Assembly (NCBI GenBank): GCA_021846605.1
Contig: JAJZWQ010000003.1
Span: 1-48,830, forward strand
Reading direction: 5' to 3'
Source of the DNA: Bacillota bacterium
Lineage (GTDB): Bacteria; Bacillota_E; RBS10-35; JAJYVN01
Length of the DNA stretch: 48,830 nt
Under the pieces are notes generated by a model. That model made no database searches. It saw nothing but the letters and a program-made list of their open reading frames with translations, and had not been told where the DNA came from. The position numbers and the translations under genes are program-made. This document shows positions 36,156-45,594 of this stretch, piece by piece. Numbering within the stretch: position 1 is the stretch's first letter; each line of letters opens with the position of its first letter.

Positions 36156-36712
36156 CACGTGGTCCCCCTTCCCGCGTCCGGACCGGGCGTGGCGGGCCCG
36201 GCGCCCGCCGCCTCCAGGGCCCGGATCTGGTCGCGCAACTCTGCCGCGCGCTCGAAGGCCTCGGCGGCGACCGCCTCCGCCAACTGCCGCCGCATCTCCT
36301 CGACCCGGCGCCGCTGCAGGATCGCGCCGCCGGTCCGCCGCGGCAGTTTCCCGCCATGCGCGCTCTTGCCGTGGATGCGGCGCACCAGGGGCGCCAACTG
36401 TGCCGAGAAGGCGTCGTAGCACCCGGGACACCCGAGCAGACCGGTCTTGGCGAATTCGGCGTACGTCTGCCCGCACTGCGGGCAGCGCTCGGTCGTCACG
36501 GCGTGCGGAGCGGTCCCCACCTCCGCCTCCGGGGCGCCAACCCCCAGCAGGCTGGCCAGAAGCTGCTGCACCGTGACATCCGCCGCCAGACCAAGGCTCC
36601 CCTGCTCGGCGGCGCACTTCTCACAGAGGTGCAGGTCCTCGACTGCGCCGCCGTCGACCATCCGGGTGACGTGGTACCGCGCCGGTCGCGCATGGCACTG
36701 CTGGCACGTCAT
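36155..36712 (-). CDS. mcsA: McsA, activator of McsB
   Basis: A 185-residue zinc-binding adaptor that activates the arginine kinase McsB. Two zinc modules are visible: CQQCHARPARYHV with CEKCAAEQG, and CPQCGQTYAEFAKTG with GCPGCYDAF; each supplies CxxC pairs. The C-terminus is a UVR-type helical hairpin (VEEMRRQLAEAVAAEAFERA, ELRDQIRALE) that contacts partners. ATG at 36712 overlaps the ctsR stop by four bases. The residues upstream in this frame are only ctsR read in another phase. Confidence 0.95.
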   Translation of the reverse strand: MTCQQCHARPARYHVTRMVDGGAVEDLHLCEKCAAEQGSLGLAADVTVQQLLASLLGVGAPEAEVGTAPHAVTTERCPQCGQTYAEFAKTGLLGCPGCYDAFSAQLAPLVRRIHGKSAHGGKLPRRTGGAILQRRRVEEMRRQLAEAVAAEAFERAAELRDQIRALEAAGAGPATPGPDAGRGTT

Positions 36713-37191
36713 ACCCGACCCTCCCCGGCGGGACCGGCCGGCGGGGCGGCCGGGAGGCGCAGGACGGCCCAGAGTCCCGCCCGCAGGACCGCCGCGCGCA
36801 CATGGTCGCGCAGCGGCAGCGGCAGGCGCAGGACCTCCCGCGAGACGACGGCGCGCAGGACGGCCGCCTCCCGAAGTGTCAACCGTCCGGCCTCGGCCAA
36901 TCGCGCCACGTGCTGCTCGGCCGTCGCCTGATCCAGGGCTTCGGGCAGGTCGCCCACATCCGACCAGGCATCCTCCGGGAGCCTGGACACCCGGATGTAC
37001 CCGCCACCGCCCCTGCGGCTCTCCACCAGGAAACCGCGGGCCGCCGTGAAGCGCGTCACGAGCACGTAGTTGATCTGCGAGGGAGCGCAACCGAACCGCT
37101 CCGCGAGATCCGCCCGCTGCACCTCCAACGAACCGCCGCGGTCGAGCAACCGGAGGAGGTAACGCTCGATGTTATCCGTCATGCACGCCAC
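36709..37191 (-). CDS. ctsR: CtsR, repressor of class III stress genes
   Basis: Represses clp genes and its own operon until heat or arginine phosphorylation inactivates it. The 160-residue protein has the CtsR N-domain: TDNIERYLLRLLDRGGSLEV, a helix-turn-helix in RADLAERFGCAPSQINYVL and the glycine-rich wing SRRGGGGYIRV with the arginines targeted by McsB. The C-terminal dimerisation/McsB-interaction part is present but alanine- and leucine-rich. GTG at 37191 is preferred because GGGGAGG lies seven bases upstream; ATG three codons later also fits. First gene of the operon running to disA. Confidence 0.95.
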   Translation of the reverse strand: MACMTDNIERYLLRLLDRGGSLEVQRADLAERFGCAPSQINYVLVTRFTAARGFLVESRRGGGGYIRVSRLPEDAWSDVGDLPEALDQATAEQHVARLAEAGRLTLREAAVLRAVVSREVLRLPLPLRDHVRAAVLRAGLWAVLRLPAAPPAGPAGEGRV

Positions 37192-37206
37192 GGTTGATCC
37201 TCCCCG

Positions 37207-37223
37207 CTTGACGTTTCCTGACT
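37207..37223 (-). promoter_or_regulatory. Candidate CtsR operator
   Basis: Minus-strand AGTCAGG-AAA-CGTCAAG is two direct heptads separated by three bases, resembling the CtsR site (A/GGTCAAA repeated after three bases), each about 5 of 7. It lies at the predicted start point, so binding would block initiation and give autoregulation. Confidence 0.5.
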
Positions 37224-37231
37224 ATGACCGC

Positions 37232-37261
37232 AGTATATGGCACCCCTGTCCGCCGTGACAA
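37232..37261 (-). promoter_or_regulatory. sigma-A promoter of the ctsR operon
   Basis: Minus-strand TTGTCA (37256-37261) and TATACT (37232-37237), each 5 of 6, with an 18-base spacer. The start is near 37225 and overlaps the candidate CtsR operator. Confidence 0.7.
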
Positions 37262-37275
37262 GGGGCCGGCCAGGT

Positions 37276-38583
37276 TCACAGGCATCCCAGCAGGGTGTCG
37301 TCGGGTCCCGCCTCCTGCGGCGTCACGGCGCGCGCCGCCATGGCGGCCCCGGCCGACGCGGCGGGTGGCGGTCCGGCCGGGGCACGGGGCGCCGCGCGGT
37401 CCGGGTGGCACAGCCGCTCGGCTCCCAGGAAACGCAGCCGCTCGGCCGCCTCCTCGACCTCGCGCGTGGGCGCGGTCAGCGATAGGCGCAAGAACCCCTC
37501 ACCGCCGGCCCCGAACGCCGACCCCGGAGCCACCGCGATCCCCGTCCTCTCCAGCAGCCACGTGGCGTAGGGCATCGACGGCCCGCCGTCGGGGCAGGGG
37601 AGCCACAGGAACGGCGTGGCCCAGGGACGCCGCACGGCGATGCCGACGTCGCGTAGCGCCGAGAGCATCAGGTCCCGCCGGGCGCGGTACGTCTCGTTGA
37701 GGGCCACCAGGAACCCCGAGCGCGCCACTTCCTCCAGCGCCACGGCGCCAGCCACCTGCACAGGGGCGAACACCCCGCTGTGCACGTGGCTCTCCACCTG
37801 TTCCAGCGCCGCGATCGCCGCGGCGTTGCCCACGGCGGCCCCCAGGCGCCATCCGGCCATGCAGAAGGACTTGGACCAACTGATGAATTCCACGGCCACG
37901 TCCAGCGCGCCCTCCACGTCGAAGACGCTCGGCGCGCGGTAGCCGTCGTAGCCGGACTGGCCGAAGGCGAAGTCGTGGCAGAGCAGGATCCCGTGTCGGC
38001 GAGCGAACTGCACCGCCTCCTGCAGGAAGCGTAGCGGCGCGGTCGCGCCCGTCGGGTTGTGCGGGTAATTGAGATAGATGATGCGCGCGCGGCGCAGCAC
38101 GTTCGCCTCGATGGCGCCGAGGTCGGGTAGGTATCCCAGTTCCGGTCGGAGAGTCATGGAGACGACCTCGGCCCCGGCGAAGTACGCACCCATGCGGTAG
38201 GCGGGGTAAGCGGGGTCCGGCACCAGAGCCACGTCCCCGGGATCGCACACGGCCAGCGGCAGGTGGAAGATCCCGGCCTTGGAGCCCAGGAGGGCCATGA
38301 TCTCTCGCTCCGGGTCCAGGCGCACGCGGTGATGGTCGGCGTACCAGTCCGCCACCGCGCGGCGCAGCCGTTCCAGCCCGCTGCGCGGCGGATAGGCGTG
38401 CGCGCCTTCGCGCGATGCGCTCCGCGTGAGCGCGGCCACCACCTCCTGCGGGGCCGGCTGGTCTGGATCCGCCCGGCCCAGGTCGATCACGTTGCGACCC
38501 TGCCCCCGCAGGGCGCGCACCTGCTCCTCGATGTCCGCGAAGATATACGGCGGCAGTTCGCCGATCCGCCGGCTCATGAACAC
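37276..38583 (-). CDS. PLP-dependent aminotransferase, LL-diaminopimelate/aspartate-aminotransferase type
   Basis: A 435-residue fold-type I aminotransferase. The PLP-binding lysine is in ISWSKSFCMAGWRLG; the cofactor-phosphate and ring contacts are in ALLGSKAGIFHLPLA, YLNYPHNPTGA and LCHDFAFGQSGYDG; the substrate carboxylate arginine is in EGFLRLSLTAP. Overall similarity is to LL-diaminopimelate or MalY/AspC-like enzymes, so the exact substrate is open. The last 45 residues are an alanine/proline-rich tail absent from typical relatives. GTG at 38583 has a six-G site eight bases upstream; ATG at 38577 is the alternative. It is divergent from addB and ends just before the ctsR promoter. Confidence 0.8.
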   Translation of the reverse strand: MFMSRRIGELPPYIFADIEEQVRALRGQGRNVIDLGRADPDQPAPQEVVAALTRSASREGAHAYPPRSGLERLRRAVADWYADHHRVRLDPEREIMALLGSKAGIFHLPLAVCDPGDVALVPDPAYPAYRMGAYFAGAEVVSMTLRPELGYLPDLGAIEANVLRRARIIYLNYPHNPTGATAPLRFLQEAVQFARRHGILLCHDFAFGQSGYDGYRAPSVFDVEGALDVAVEFISWSKSFCMAGWRLGAAVGNAAAIAALEQVESHVHSGVFAPVQVAGAVALEEVARSGFLVALNETYRARRDLMLSALRDVGIAVRRPWATPFLWLPCPDGGPSMPYATWLLERTGIAVAPGSAFGAGGEGFLRLSLTAPTREVEEAAERLRFLGAERLCHPDRAAPRAPAGPPPAASAGAAMAARAVTPQEAGPDDTLLGCL

Positions 38584-38709
38584 GCCAGGCACCCCCCGCC
38601 TTCCCAGGAAGTATCGGGCAGTCGGCGGGCCCGCTATGCGGACGCGCGGCGGCTGGAAGGGGTCGCCCGCCCCCCGGGGAATGGGCGGGAACGGCAGGTG
38701 GGGCGCGGC

Positions 38710-41700
38710 ATGGAGATGGAGCTGATCCTGGGACGAGCGGGCAGCGGCAAGACGTTCCGGTGCCTGGAGCAGGCGCGGGCCGCCCTGCGCCGAGACGGCC
38801 CCGACGGGCCGCCCCTTGTCCTGCTGACGCCCGAGCAGGCCACCCACCAGTTGGAACGCGCCCTGCTCGAGCGCCTGGGTCCCGGCGCCGCCGTCGCGCG
38901 GCTTGAGGTGCTCTCCTTCCAGCGCCTGGCGCTACGTATCCTGGCGGAGTGCGGCGGCAGCGCGCGCCCGCGCCTCCAGGACACCGGGAGACGGATGCTC
39001 ATCCAGACGCGGCTGCACGCCCTCCAGCCCGAACTGGCCGTGCTCGGCGCCGCAGAGGAGCGCCCGGGATTGGTGGCCGCGATCGCCGACACCTTCGCCG
39101 AATTCTGGTCATACGACGTCACCCCCCAGGCGCTGCGGGAACGCCTGCCAGCCGTGGACGCGGCGGCGCGCGCCCGCTTGGCCGACCTGGCGTTGCTCTG
39201 GGAGGACTATCGCGATGCGGTGGAGCAGGGTCCGGCCGACCCGGCCTCAACCCTGTCCGCCGCCGCCGCGCAGACCGCCCGGTCGTCCCTGCGGGCGGCC
39301 GAGATCTGGGCCGACGGCTTTTCAGGCCTCACGCCGGCCGAAGAGCACCTACTGGACGCGCTCGTGGCGGCCGGGGCCCGGATCCACGTGGCCCTGTGCG
39401 TCGACGGCGGCGCAGCGCCCCTGGGAGCCGCCGCCGAGGACCCGGCCTCCCCCTTCGCCCCCACCCGCCAGACCCTGGCGCGGCTGCTGCGCCGCCACCC
39501 CGGCGCCACCGTCACGACGCTGGACCATCACGGATCACCGCCCCCGCGCTTCGCGCGCGGCGGCCCGATGGCGCTGCTGGAGGCGGGACTGGCCGGCCGG
39601 GGGGGCATGCCCGCCCGTCCCGGCCCCTCGCACGTCGCCCTGTGCACGGCGGCCGACCCGCGGGCCGAGGCGGAAGCCGCCGCCGACGAGATGGACCGGC
39701 TGTGCCGCGAAGAGGGGTACCGTCACGGGGAGATGGCGGTCATCCTCCGGGACCTGGACGCCTACCACGACTACGTGGCCGCGGCCTGCGCGCGGCGCGG
39801 CATCCCGCTGTTCGTGGACCGCCGGCGGCCCGTGGCCCGCCACCCGCTGTTCGCCGCCCTGGCCAGCGCGCTGACGGTGGTCGTGCGCGGGTGGCAGTCC
39901 CGCGAACTCCTGCACTACCTGCACACCGGCCTCAGCGGACTGGACGACGCCGCCGCCGACCGCCTGGCGAGTTGGGCCCAGGCGCGGGGCCTGGAGGGCG
40001 CGCGCTGGACATCCCCGGGCCTGGTGTGCGCGGCACCCTCCCCAGAGGAGACGCCCGCCCAGGCCCGTCGCCGCCGTGAGGACGACCGCCGCCTGAACAC
40101 CCTCCGCCTCCGCCTGGTCCGTCCTCTGCAGCAGTTGCAGCGGGGCCTGTCCGCGGCGCCCACCGCCAGCGGGGCCGCCGAGGCGCTGCGGCGCTGGCTG
40201 GAGGTGGTCGGCGCCCCCGGGCGCGTCGAGGGCTGGGCGGGCGACGCCGAGCGCGAGGGGCGCCTGGCGGACGGCGCCTGGCACCGGCAATGCCACCGCT
40301 CCCTGGTGGCCCTGCTCGACGAATTGGAGGCCGCGCTGGGGAACCGGCCGCTGCAACCCGCCGAACTGGCGGCGGTGCTGGAGAGCGCGACCATGGACCT
40401 GACCGTGGGCCTGGTCCCGCCGGGGCTCGACCAGGTGCTGTGCGGAGCGGTCGGGCGCAGCCGCCACCCCGAACTCCGCGCGGCCTTCGTCCTCGGCATG
40501 CGGGAGGGGGCGTTCCCTCCCGTGGTGGGCGAATCCCCCCTGGTCCCCGACCAGGACCGCACGACGCTGCGGCAGGCGGGCCTCGAACTGGGTCCGACGG
40601 TGCGGGAGCGCCTGCAGGCCGAGCACTACCTCGGATACATCGCCGTAACCAGGGCCGCCGAGCGCCTCTACCTGAGCGCCCCCTTATCCCAAGGCCCGGC
40701 GGACCTCTTCACGCGGGCCGGTGAACTCTTGGGCATCGCCCCGGGACCCTGGCCGCTGCCGTCTGCGCCGACGGCACGCCGCGGGCCGGCCGCCCTGGCG
40801 GGCGCCCTCGCGCTGGAATTGGGCGGGGCACGCCAGGAGCGACGCGCCCCGGGACCCGGGTGGGCGGAGGCGGAGGCCTGGCTCCGGGCCGACCCCGCGC
40901 GGGAGGCGCTGTGCACCCGCGCGCTATCCGGGTTGCACCGTACCGCCCCTCCACCCCTCCCCGCCCCGTTGGCCGAACGCCTCCGTCCGGCCGAGACCAC
41001 CGCCACGCGCCTGGAATCCATGGCCGCCTGCCCGTTCCAGCACTTTGCGCGGTACGGCCTGCGGCTGGCCCCGCGCGAACTGGCGGAGGTCGAGCCCAGC
41101 CATCTGGGCCAACTGGTGCACGCCGCCCTGGCCCGCTTGGTGGCCGGGGTGTTGGAGGACGGCCTGGACCTAGCCGAACTCGATCCGGCCGACGCGCGGC
41201 GGCGGGCGCGGGCGGCCCTGGACGCCGTGACCGGGCCCGTGCTCGGCCGGCTGCCGCCCGGCTCCGGCCGCGGTCGTCTTCTCCTGGAGGCCGCCGGCCG
41301 GGACATGGCCCTGATGGCGGAGACCATGTGCGCCCACGCCCGGGCGGGGAGGTTCCGGCCCGTGCGCGCCGAGGACGACTTCCGGTCGCCCGGCGCGCAA
41401 CCCGTCCCGGGTACGCGCGGCCGCATCGACCGGGTCGACGCGGCCCCCGCCCCGGACGGCCGGCGCTGCGTGCGCGTCGTCGACTACAAGACCGGCCGGG
41501 CCGCCTTCTCCCTGCGGGACTTCTACGACGGGCTGAACCTGCAACCGGTCCTCTACCTGTTCGCCGCGCTGGGGCCGGACGACGTCCCGGGGGGATTCTT
41601 CCTCCTGCCGGTCCGCGCCGAACTGGAACTGACCGGCGGCCCGCAAGCGGACCCCCCTGCCCCGCCCCGGCTCAGCGGCCTCTCCCCGGCCGACCGCGAC

Positions 41701-42090
41701 CTCGCCCGCCTGCACGAGTCGGCCCTGGACGGCGGGGTGACCGGGGTGCGCTGGACGCAGGCCGGCAGGCCCTACTCGGGCGCCAGGGTGGCCACCACCG
41801 AGGATTTCGCCTTGCTGGGACAGGCGCTGCGCCGGCGGATCGCGGACCTGGCCGGCCCGGCCGCCGTCGGCGTGGTCGCGCCGGCGCCCTACGGCCGGGC
41901 CGGGGACGTGGCGTGCGACCGCTGTGACTTTCTGTCCGTGTGCGGCTTCGACCCCGTCGCCGGGGACCGCTACCGCCGGTTGCCCTCCCTGTCCCTGCCG
42001 CCCCCTCCCGAAGAGGGCGGGCGCCGCGCGTGGGACGAGATCTGGGCGGCCCTGCGCAAGGAGGGTGCAGATGCCGGAATGGACGCCTGA
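38710..42090 (+). CDS. addB: AddB, helicase-nuclease subunit B
   Basis: Part of the AddAB complex that resects double-strand breaks and responds to Chi. The 1126-residue protein begins MEMELILGRAGSGKT with an intact Walker A, has a degenerate helicase core, and a C-terminal RecB-like nuclease domain (VRVVDYKTGRAAF). Its iron-sulfur cluster ligands are visible: one cysteine in SMAACPFQHFARYGL and three in ACDRCDFLSVCGFD near residue 1075, the Cys-x2-Cys-x5-Cys end of the cluster that clamps the nuclease domain. ATG at 38710 follows AGGTGGGG. It overlaps addA by 20 bases. The intergenic region 38584-38709 shows no clear promoter for either divergent gene. Confidence 0.94.
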   Translation: MEMELILGRAGSGKTFRCLEQARAALRRDGPDGPPLVLLTPEQATHQLERALLERLGPGAAVARLEVLSFQRLALRILAECGGSARPRLQDTGRRMLIQTRLHALQPELAVLGAAEERPGLVAAIADTFAEFWSYDVTPQALRERLPAVDAAARARLADLALLWEDYRDAVEQGPADPASTLSAAAAQTARSSLRAAEIWADGFSGLTPAEEHLLDALVAAGARIHVALCVDGGAAPLGAAAEDPASPFAPTRQTLARLLRRHPGATVTTLDHHGSPPPRFARGGPMALLEAGLAGRGGMPARPGPSHVALCTAADPRAEAEAAADEMDRLCREEGYRHGEMAVILRDLDAYHDYVAAACARRGIPLFVDRRRPVARHPLFAALASALTVVVRGWQSRELLHYLHTGLSGLDDAAADRLASWAQARGLEGARWTSPGLVCAAPSPEETPAQARRRREDDRRLNTLRLRLVRPLQQLQRGLSAAPTASGAAEALRRWLEVVGAPGRVEGWAGDAEREGRLADGAWHRQCHRSLVALLDELEAALGNRPLQPAELAAVLESATMDLTVGLVPPGLDQVLCGAVGRSRHPELRAAFVLGMREGAFPPVVGESPLVPDQDRTTLRQAGLELGPTVRERLQAEHYLGYIAVTRAAERLYLSAPLSQGPADLFTRAGELLGIAPGPWPLPSAPTARRGPAALAGALALELGGARQERRAPGPGWAEAEAWLRADPAREALCTRALSGLHRTAPPPLPAPLAERLRPAETTATRLESMAACPFQHFARYGLRLAPRELAEVEPSHLGQLVHAALARLVAGVLEDGLDLAELDPADARRRARAALDAVTGPVLGRLPPGSGRGRLLLEAAGRDMALMAETMCAHARAGRFRPVRAEDDFRSPGAQPVPGTRGRIDRVDAAPAPDGRRCVRVVDYKTGRAAFSLRDFYDGLNLQPVLYLFAALGPDDVPGGFFLLPVRAELELTGGPQADPPAPPRLSGLSPADRDLARLHESALDGGVTGVRWTQAGRPYSGARVATTEDFALLGQALRRRIADLAGPAAVGVVAPAPYGRAGDVACDRCDFLSVCGFDPVAGDRYRRLPSLSLPPPPEEGGRRAWDEIWAALRKEGADAGMDA

Positions 42091-45000
42091 GCAGGAGCGG
42101 GCGATCACGCTGCGCGGGGGCAACGTGCTCTGCGCCGCGGCCGCCGGCGCAGGGAAGACCGCGGTGCTCACCGAGCGCGTGGTGCGCAGGGTCGCCGATC
42201 CCGACGACCCGCTGGACATCGATCAACTGCTCATCGTGACCTTCACCCGCGCCGCGGCCGCGGAGATGCGGCGGCGCATCTCTGCGGCGCTGCGCGCCGC
42301 GGCGGTCACCACGCCGCGGTTGCGGGACCAGGTCTGGCGCCTGCCCCAGGCGGATATCACCACCCTCCACGGCTTTTGCGAACGCACGCTGCGGCGCTCG
42401 CTGGCGGCCGCCGGTCCGGACCCGGGGTTCCGCCTGCTGGATCCGGCCGAAGCCCGCGTGCTGCAGGCACGCTGTCTGCGCCAGGAGTTGGAGCGCGGCC
42501 TGGTGGGTCCTCAGGCGGACGCGCTGGCGGACGCGCTGGCGCGCTATGGCGGCCGCTGGGGCGATCACGACCTGGAAGGCCTGGTGCACCGGCTGGACCG
42601 CTTCGCCCAGAGCCAGGACGACCCGGCGGCCTGGCTGGACGCCCAGCGGCGCGCGCTGGAGGAACCGGACCTGGAGGCGGCCCTGCAGGGGGCGACCCAC
42701 ACGCTGCGCGACCTGGAGGGCCGGGTACGCAACGCCCTGCGCCTGGCGTCCCTCCCAGGGGGCCCCGGCGCCTACCTCCCGGCGCTGGAGGCGGATCTGG
42801 CCATGCTCGTCGGGCTGCGCGAGGCTGGTGACGCCTCCTGGGACACCTTCGCGCAGGCCCTGGCCTCGGCCGGATTCGGCCGTCTGCCGGCATCCGGCGC
42901 CGACGGCGACCCACGGCTGATCAAACAGTGTCAGCGCCTGCGCGACGAGGTGAAGCAGGGCCTGGCCCGCCTCGCGCACGGGCCGCACGCCCGCGCCGAG
43001 ACGGAACTGCGGGCCGAGACCCGTGCGGTGGCCGGCCATCTGGCTCCCCTGCTCGACCTGGTGGCCGCCCAGCGCCGCGCCTTCCAGGACGCCAAGGCCC
43101 GCCTCCGCGCCCTGGACTTCGACGACCTGGAGCACGGCACGGCGCGACTGCTGGCGGACCCGCAGGGCCGGGCGGCGGTCAGTGGGCACTACCGCGAGGT
43201 GCTCGTCGACGAAGCCCAGGACCTCAGCCCCGTCCAGGACACGCTGCTGGAGCACCTGTGCGCCGCCGTCCCGCTCTTCTGCGTCGGCGACGCCCGCCAG
43301 AGCATCTACGGCTTCCGCCAAGCCGAACCCCGCCGCTTCCTGCGGCGCTCGGAGACGTACGCCCAGGAGGGACGCGGACACCGGGTCTCGCTCCTCCACA
43401 ATTTCCGCAGCCGGGGTGGCATCATCGCCGCCGTGAACTTCCTGTTCGACCCGCTCTTCCGCAGCCGCGGGTCCGGCCTGCCGCCCGCCGACGCTGGGCC
43501 CCTGGTGGCCGCCGCCGCCTACCAGGGGGAGGATCCGCCCGTGGAACTCCACCTGCTCGACGGGGACACCCCAGAGGCCGGCGCCGGCGCCCTGGAGAAC
43601 GAGGCCGACGCCGTCGCCACCCTGGTTGAGCGCTGGCTGGCCACCGCGCGCGTCCAGGAGGGGGGAGACCAGCGGCCGGCACGGCCCGGCGACGCGGCGG
43701 TGCTGTTGCGGACCATGCAGGGCCAGGCGCCCGCCTACGTCGCCGCCCTGCGGGCGCGCGGGCTGCCGGTGTGGTCGCCCTCGGCCGGGGGCCTCGCCGA
43801 TACCCCGGAGGGACGCACCCTGCTCTCCTGGCTGGAGACCCTGGAGAACCCCCTCGGAGACATCCCCCTGGCCGCCACCCTGCGCGGTCCGTTCGGCGGG
43901 TTCTCCGACGCCGATCTGGCGGCCGTCCGCCTGGCGCTGCCGCGGGGGGCCCTGTGGGACGCGGTGCGCGCCGCCGCCGCAGCGGGCCCGCCGGAATTGC
44001 GCGCCCGCCTGCGCGACTGGCTGGACCGGCTGGGGCGCTGGCGCGAGGCGGCCCGCCAGCGCCCCTTTGGCGACCTCGTCTCCGACGCTCTGGAGGAGAT
44101 CGGCTACCGGGAGTATGTGGGGGGACTGCCCGGCGGCGCGGCCCGGCGGCGCACGCTGAACACCATGGTGGACCGCTGCCGCCAGGCCGACCGCCTGCCC
44201 CACCCGGACATCTCCCAGTTGATCACCTTCCTGGCGGAGGGGGACAGCGGCGAGACGGTCGCCGAGGCCGCGCAGGCCGCCGGGGACACGGTGCGCCTGC
44301 TCAGCATCCATGGGAGCAAGGGGCTGGAATTCCCCCTGGTCGTGGTGGCCGGGTTGGGCCGCTCTCTGCCGCTGCGGGACGCGCAGGGGAACGTGCTGGC
44401 CCACCGCGACGCCGGGCTGGGGGCCTGCGCCGTCGACCTGGAGCGGCGCCTCCGCTGGCCCACGGTGCGCCGGGCGGCGGTCGCCCAGCACCTTGTCGCG
44501 GACGCCCGCGCCGAAGAGTTGCGCGTGCTCTACGTGGCGCTGACCCGGGCGCGGGAGCGGCTGGCGCTGGTGGGAACCCTGTCTGATCTGGCGCGGCACA
44601 CAGGCAGATGGTTGGCCATGGCGGGCACCGCAGCGGACCTGGCCGACGGATCCTGCCCGCTGGACTGGTTCGGGCCTCGGCTGGCGCGCCACCCCGATGT
44701 GGCGCCGGCGCTGGCCGAACTGAGCGGAGGCCCCGGCGGCGGGCGGCCGGAGGGGGACTCGGCGGGCACGCGCTGGACGGTCCACCTGGCCCCCCTCCCG
44801 GCCCCGCTCCCGCCCGCGATCCCTCCGCCCCAGGCGCCGCCCGCCCCGGAGGTGCGCCGGCGCCTGGAGGCCGAGGCGACATGGCGCTATCCGGCGGGGG
44901 ACATCAGCCGCCTGGCGGCCAAGATGAGCGTCGGCCAGCTCAGCCGCTGGACGCCCGCCGATGGCGAGGAGCAACGCGCCCTGGACGTCCCGCTCCCCAT

Positions 45001-45568
45001 GCCTCGGCTGCGGCCGTCCCGGGGAGGCCCGACAGCGGCGGAGGCGGGCAGCGCCACGCACCTCGTCCTGGCCCACCTCGACATGGCGGGCCCCTGCGAC
45101 GGAGCGGCGGTCCAGGCGTGCGTCGCGGATCTGGTGCGGCGGGAGGTCCTGCGGCCGGAGTTGGCGGGAGCGGTCGCCCGCTCGGACATCGTCCGCTTTT
45201 TGGCGGGCACGCTGGGAGGGCGGGTGCGGCGCGCCGCCCTGGAGGGGACGCTGCGTCGGGAAGTGCCGTTCACCCTGCGCGTATCGGCCGGGGAGGTGCA
45301 CCCCGGAGCGGACGCCGGCACTGAGGACTGGGTCCTGGTGCAGGGGGTGATCGACGTCCTGGCGCGGGAGGGTGACGGGTTGCTGTTGGTGGATTACAAG
45401 ACCGACCGCCTGCGGGGCCCCGACGACCTGGCCCGGCAGAGCGCGCACCACGCCCACCAGGTGCGCTGGTACGCACGGGCCGCACGGGCCGCGTGGGGCC
45501 TCCCCGTTCGGGACGCCATCCTCGTGTTTCTGACCGGGGCGCTGGAGGTGCCCGTCGCGCCGCCTTGA
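42071..45568 (+). CDS. addA: AddA, helicase-nuclease subunit A
   Basis: UvrD/Rep-type helicase with a C-terminal nuclease domain, 1165 residues. Q-motif and Walker A are TPEQERAITLRGG and CAAAAGAGKTAVLTERV; motif Ia is VTFTRAAAAEMRRRI; motif II is VLVDEAQDLSPVQ; motif III GDARQSIYGFRQAEP; motif V LLSIHGSKGLEFPLVVVA; motif VI LYVALTRARERL. The nuclease motif is LLLVDYKTDRLRGPDDLA near the C-terminus with the catalytic Asp and Lys. ATG at 42071 is preceded by GGAGGGTG. Together with addB it makes the complete AddAB enzyme, as in most Bacillota in place of RecBCD. Confidence 0.95.
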   Translation: MPEWTPEQERAITLRGGNVLCAAAAGAGKTAVLTERVVRRVADPDDPLDIDQLLIVTFTRAAAAEMRRRISAALRAAAVTTPRLRDQVWRLPQADITTLHGFCERTLRRSLAAAGPDPGFRLLDPAEARVLQARCLRQELERGLVGPQADALADALARYGGRWGDHDLEGLVHRLDRFAQSQDDPAAWLDAQRRALEEPDLEAALQGATHTLRDLEGRVRNALRLASLPGGPGAYLPALEADLAMLVGLREAGDASWDTFAQALASAGFGRLPASGADGDPRLIKQCQRLRDEVKQGLARLAHGPHARAETELRAETRAVAGHLAPLLDLVAAQRRAFQDAKARLRALDFDDLEHGTARLLADPQGRAAVSGHYREVLVDEAQDLSPVQDTLLEHLCAAVPLFCVGDARQSIYGFRQAEPRRFLRRSETYAQEGRGHRVSLLHNFRSRGGIIAAVNFLFDPLFRSRGSGLPPADAGPLVAAAAYQGEDPPVELHLLDGDTPEAGAGALENEADAVATLVERWLATARVQEGGDQRPARPGDAAVLLRTMQGQAPAYVAALRARGLPVWSPSAGGLADTPEGRTLLSWLETLENPLGDIPLAATLRGPFGGFSDADLAAVRLALPRGALWDAVRAAAAAGPPELRARLRDWLDRLGRWREAARQRPFGDLVSDALEEIGYREYVGGLPGGAARRRTLNTMVDRCRQADRLPHPDISQLITFLAEGDSGETVAEAAQAAGDTVRLLSIHGSKGLEFPLVVVAGLGRSLPLRDAQGNVLAHRDAGLGACAVDLERRLRWPTVRRAAVAQHLVADARAEELRVLYVALTRARERLALVGTLSDLARHTGRWLAMAGTAADLADGSCPLDWFGPRLARHPDVAPALAELSGGPGGGRPEGDSAGTRWTVHLAPLPAPLPPAIPPPQAPPAPEVRRRLEAEATWRYPAGDISRLAAKMSVGQLSRWTPADGEEQRALDVPLPMPRLRPSRGGPTAAEAGSATHLVLAHLDMAGPCDGAAVQACVADLVRREVLRPELAGAVARSDIVRFLAGTLGGRVRRAALEGTLRREVPFTLRVSAGEVHPGADAGTEDWVLVQGVIDVLAREGDGLLLVDYKTDRLRGPDDLARQSAHHAHQVRWYARAARAAWGLPVRDAILVFLTGALEVPVAPP

Positions 45569-45594
45569 ACACGTGGTCGAAAGGGTGAGGCCGA

